Source of the DNA: Kaistia dalseonensis
GTDB lineage: Bacteria > Pseudomonadota > Alphaproteobacteria > Rhizobiales > Kaistiaceae
Length of the DNA stretch: 64,000 nt
Assembly: GCF_030814715.1 (NCBI RefSeq)
Contig: NZ_JAUSVO010000004.1
Location: 496,001-560,000, forward strand
Direction: 5' to 3'
Position numbers and translations under genes: made by a program
Shown: positions 63,276-64,000 of the stretch, one piece after another
Numbering within the stretch: position 1 is the stretch's first letter
Layout: each line of letters starts with the position of its first letter
The notes under the pieces: generated by a model
Seen by the model: only the letters and a program-made list of their open reading frames with translations
What the model was told of the DNA's origin: nothing
Database searches by the model: none

Positions 63276-64000
63276 ATGACCGAGACACTGCCCATTACCG
63301 AGACACTGCCCATTATCGATATTTCCGGCCTCGTCGCCGGGCAACCCGGCGCGACGGCCGCCATCGCCGCGGAGATTGGACGCGCGGCGCGCGGAATCGG
63401 CTTCTTCTATGTCGCCGGTCATGGCATTGCCCCCGAGACGATCGCCAACATGTTCGATACGATCCACCGCTTCTTCGCGCTGCCGCTCGAAAAGAAGCAG
63501 GAGGTTGCCTTCGGCCTGTCGCGGCACAATCGCGGCTTCATCGCCATGAAGGGCGAGACGCTCGACCCCTCCAAGCCGGCGGATCTCAAGGAGGCCTTCA
63601 ACATCGGCCTCGACCTTCCGGCTGATGATCCGCGCATCCTGGCGGGCGAACCCTTTCGCGGCGTGAACCTCTGGCCCGACATGCCGGGCTTCCGCGAGAC
63701 GATGCTCGACTATTTCGCTCGCGTGCTCAATGTCGGCCGATTGCTGCAGCGCGCGGTCGCCGTGGATGTCGGCCTCCCCGAGGGCTTCTTCGAGGACAAG
63801 CTCGACCAATCACTCTCCACGTTGCGGCTGCTTCATTATCCGCCGCAGCCGCCGGTGCTGGAGGAGGGGCAACTCGGCGCTGGCGAGCATACGGATTATG
63901 GCTGCCTGACATTGCTGATGACGGATGATGTGGCCGGCCTCGAGGTGCGCCGTCGCGATGGTGTGTGGCTTCCCGCGCCGCCGATCAAGGACGTCTTCGT
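63276..64000 (+). CDS. isopenicillin-N-synthase-like 2-oxoglutarate/Fe(II) oxygenase (partial)
   Basis: First 241 codons of a non-haem iron dioxygenase, cut by the window end. N-terminal DIOX_N domain (DISGLVAGQP...GFFYVAGHGI) and the first metal pair H-x-D in GEHTDYGCLTLL; the distal His and the Arg for 2-oxoglutarate are beyond the edge. The start at 63276 has GAGG seven bases upstream. The N terminus carries the duplicated peptide TETLPI encoded by an 18-bp direct repeat. Substrate unknown. Confidence 0.85.
   Translation, partial: MTETLPITETLPIIDISGLVAGQPGATAAIAAEIGRAARGIGFFYVAGHGIAPETIANMFDTIHRFFALPLEKKQEVAFGLSRHNRGFIAMKGETLDPSKPADLKEAFNIGLDLPADDPRILAGEPFRGVNLWPDMPGFRETMLDYFARVLNVGRLLQRAVAVDVGLPEGFFEDKLDQSLSTLRLLHYPPQPPVLEEGQLGAGEHTDYGCLTLLMTDDVAGLEVRRRDGVWLPAPPIKDVF
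63279..63314 (+). repeat. 18-bp perfect tandem duplication in the oxygenase N terminus
   Basis: ACCGAGACACTGCCCATT occurs twice in tandem (63279-63296, 63297-63314), in frame, encoding TETLPI-TETLPI directly after the start codon. Confidence 0.9.

Noticed and set aside
1-64000. CRISPR arrays, insertion sequences, prophage or integration sites
   Set aside because: No spaced direct-repeat array, transposase, integrase or phage structural gene was seen on either strand; the only tandem repeat is the 18-bp duplication at 63279.

Overview
The window is high-GC DNA with densely packed, mostly operon-organised genes. The gene families (a NasS/NasT-controlled nitrate assimilation operon, a DUF1344 protein, an Acr3/ArsH arsenic operon, abundant ABC importers) suggest an aerobic alphaproteobacterium, probably of the Hyphomicrobiales (Rhizobiales). 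That placement is inference; no rRNA or tRNA gene is visible. There is no CRISPR array, insertion sequence or phage module. The region reads as a chromosome (or chromid) segment specialised in scavenging nutrients and coping with metals.

Layout. 0.2-5.8 kb: a complete aromatic-ring dioxygenase operon, hcaEFCBD on the minus strand with divergent hcaR, in the same order as the E. coli 3-phenylpropionate/cinnamate dioxygenase locus. 5.9-17.6 kb: a sugar-acid catabolic locus. On the minus strand are an IlvD/EDD dehydratase, an AraD1/GguC-type FAH-fold enzyme and a hydantoinase A/B pair. On the plus strand are an IclR regulator and a CUT2-type ABC importer. Two promoters carry the same tandem operator. 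17.7-24.9 kb: a secreted HAD phosphatase, an eight-haem cytochrome with TPR repeats, a DUF1344 protein, a carotenoid oxygenase and a DUF2478 protein. 25-34 kb: narK-nirB-nirD-nasA and nasT-nasS, joined by a textbook ANTAR RNA leader with a terminator and a sigma-54-like promoter. 34-41.5 kb: a GntR regulator, a class-V PLP enzyme and a complete peptide-type ABC importer in one translationally coupled operon. 41.8-47.3 kb: a copper handling cassette (DUF2946, PCuAC, SCO, PepSY, YcnI/DUF1775, CopC-CopD fusion). 47.4-48.8 kb: a probable Zur box, a COG0523 GTPase and a small Cys protein. 48.9-53.2 kb: a cobalamin riboswitch in front of a CbiX-like/[2Fe-2S] fusion protein and a Nik/Opp-type importer that has no ATPase gene beside it. 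53.3-57 kb: an SbcD/SbcC-like nuclease-ATPase pair. 57-61.8 kb: the ars operon arsR-arsC-(arsC-arsN2 fusion)-acr3-arsH-MFS. 61.9-64 kb: a FAH-family hydrolase and a divergent 2-oxoglutarate/Fe(II) oxygenase that runs off the window.

How the parts fit. Nitrate uptake and reduction to ammonium are encoded in one operon whose transcription appears to need nitrogen limitation (sigma-54) and then nitrate (NasS release of NasT, antitermination at the ANTAR leader). Three metal circuits lie side by side: copper, zinc (Zur/COG0523) and cobalt/B12 (riboswitch). The most likely under-described unit is the B12-riboswitch operon: a CbiX-like protein without the usual N-terminal GHGS-type motif, fused to a [2Fe-2S] domain and coupled to an ATPase-less Nik-family importer.
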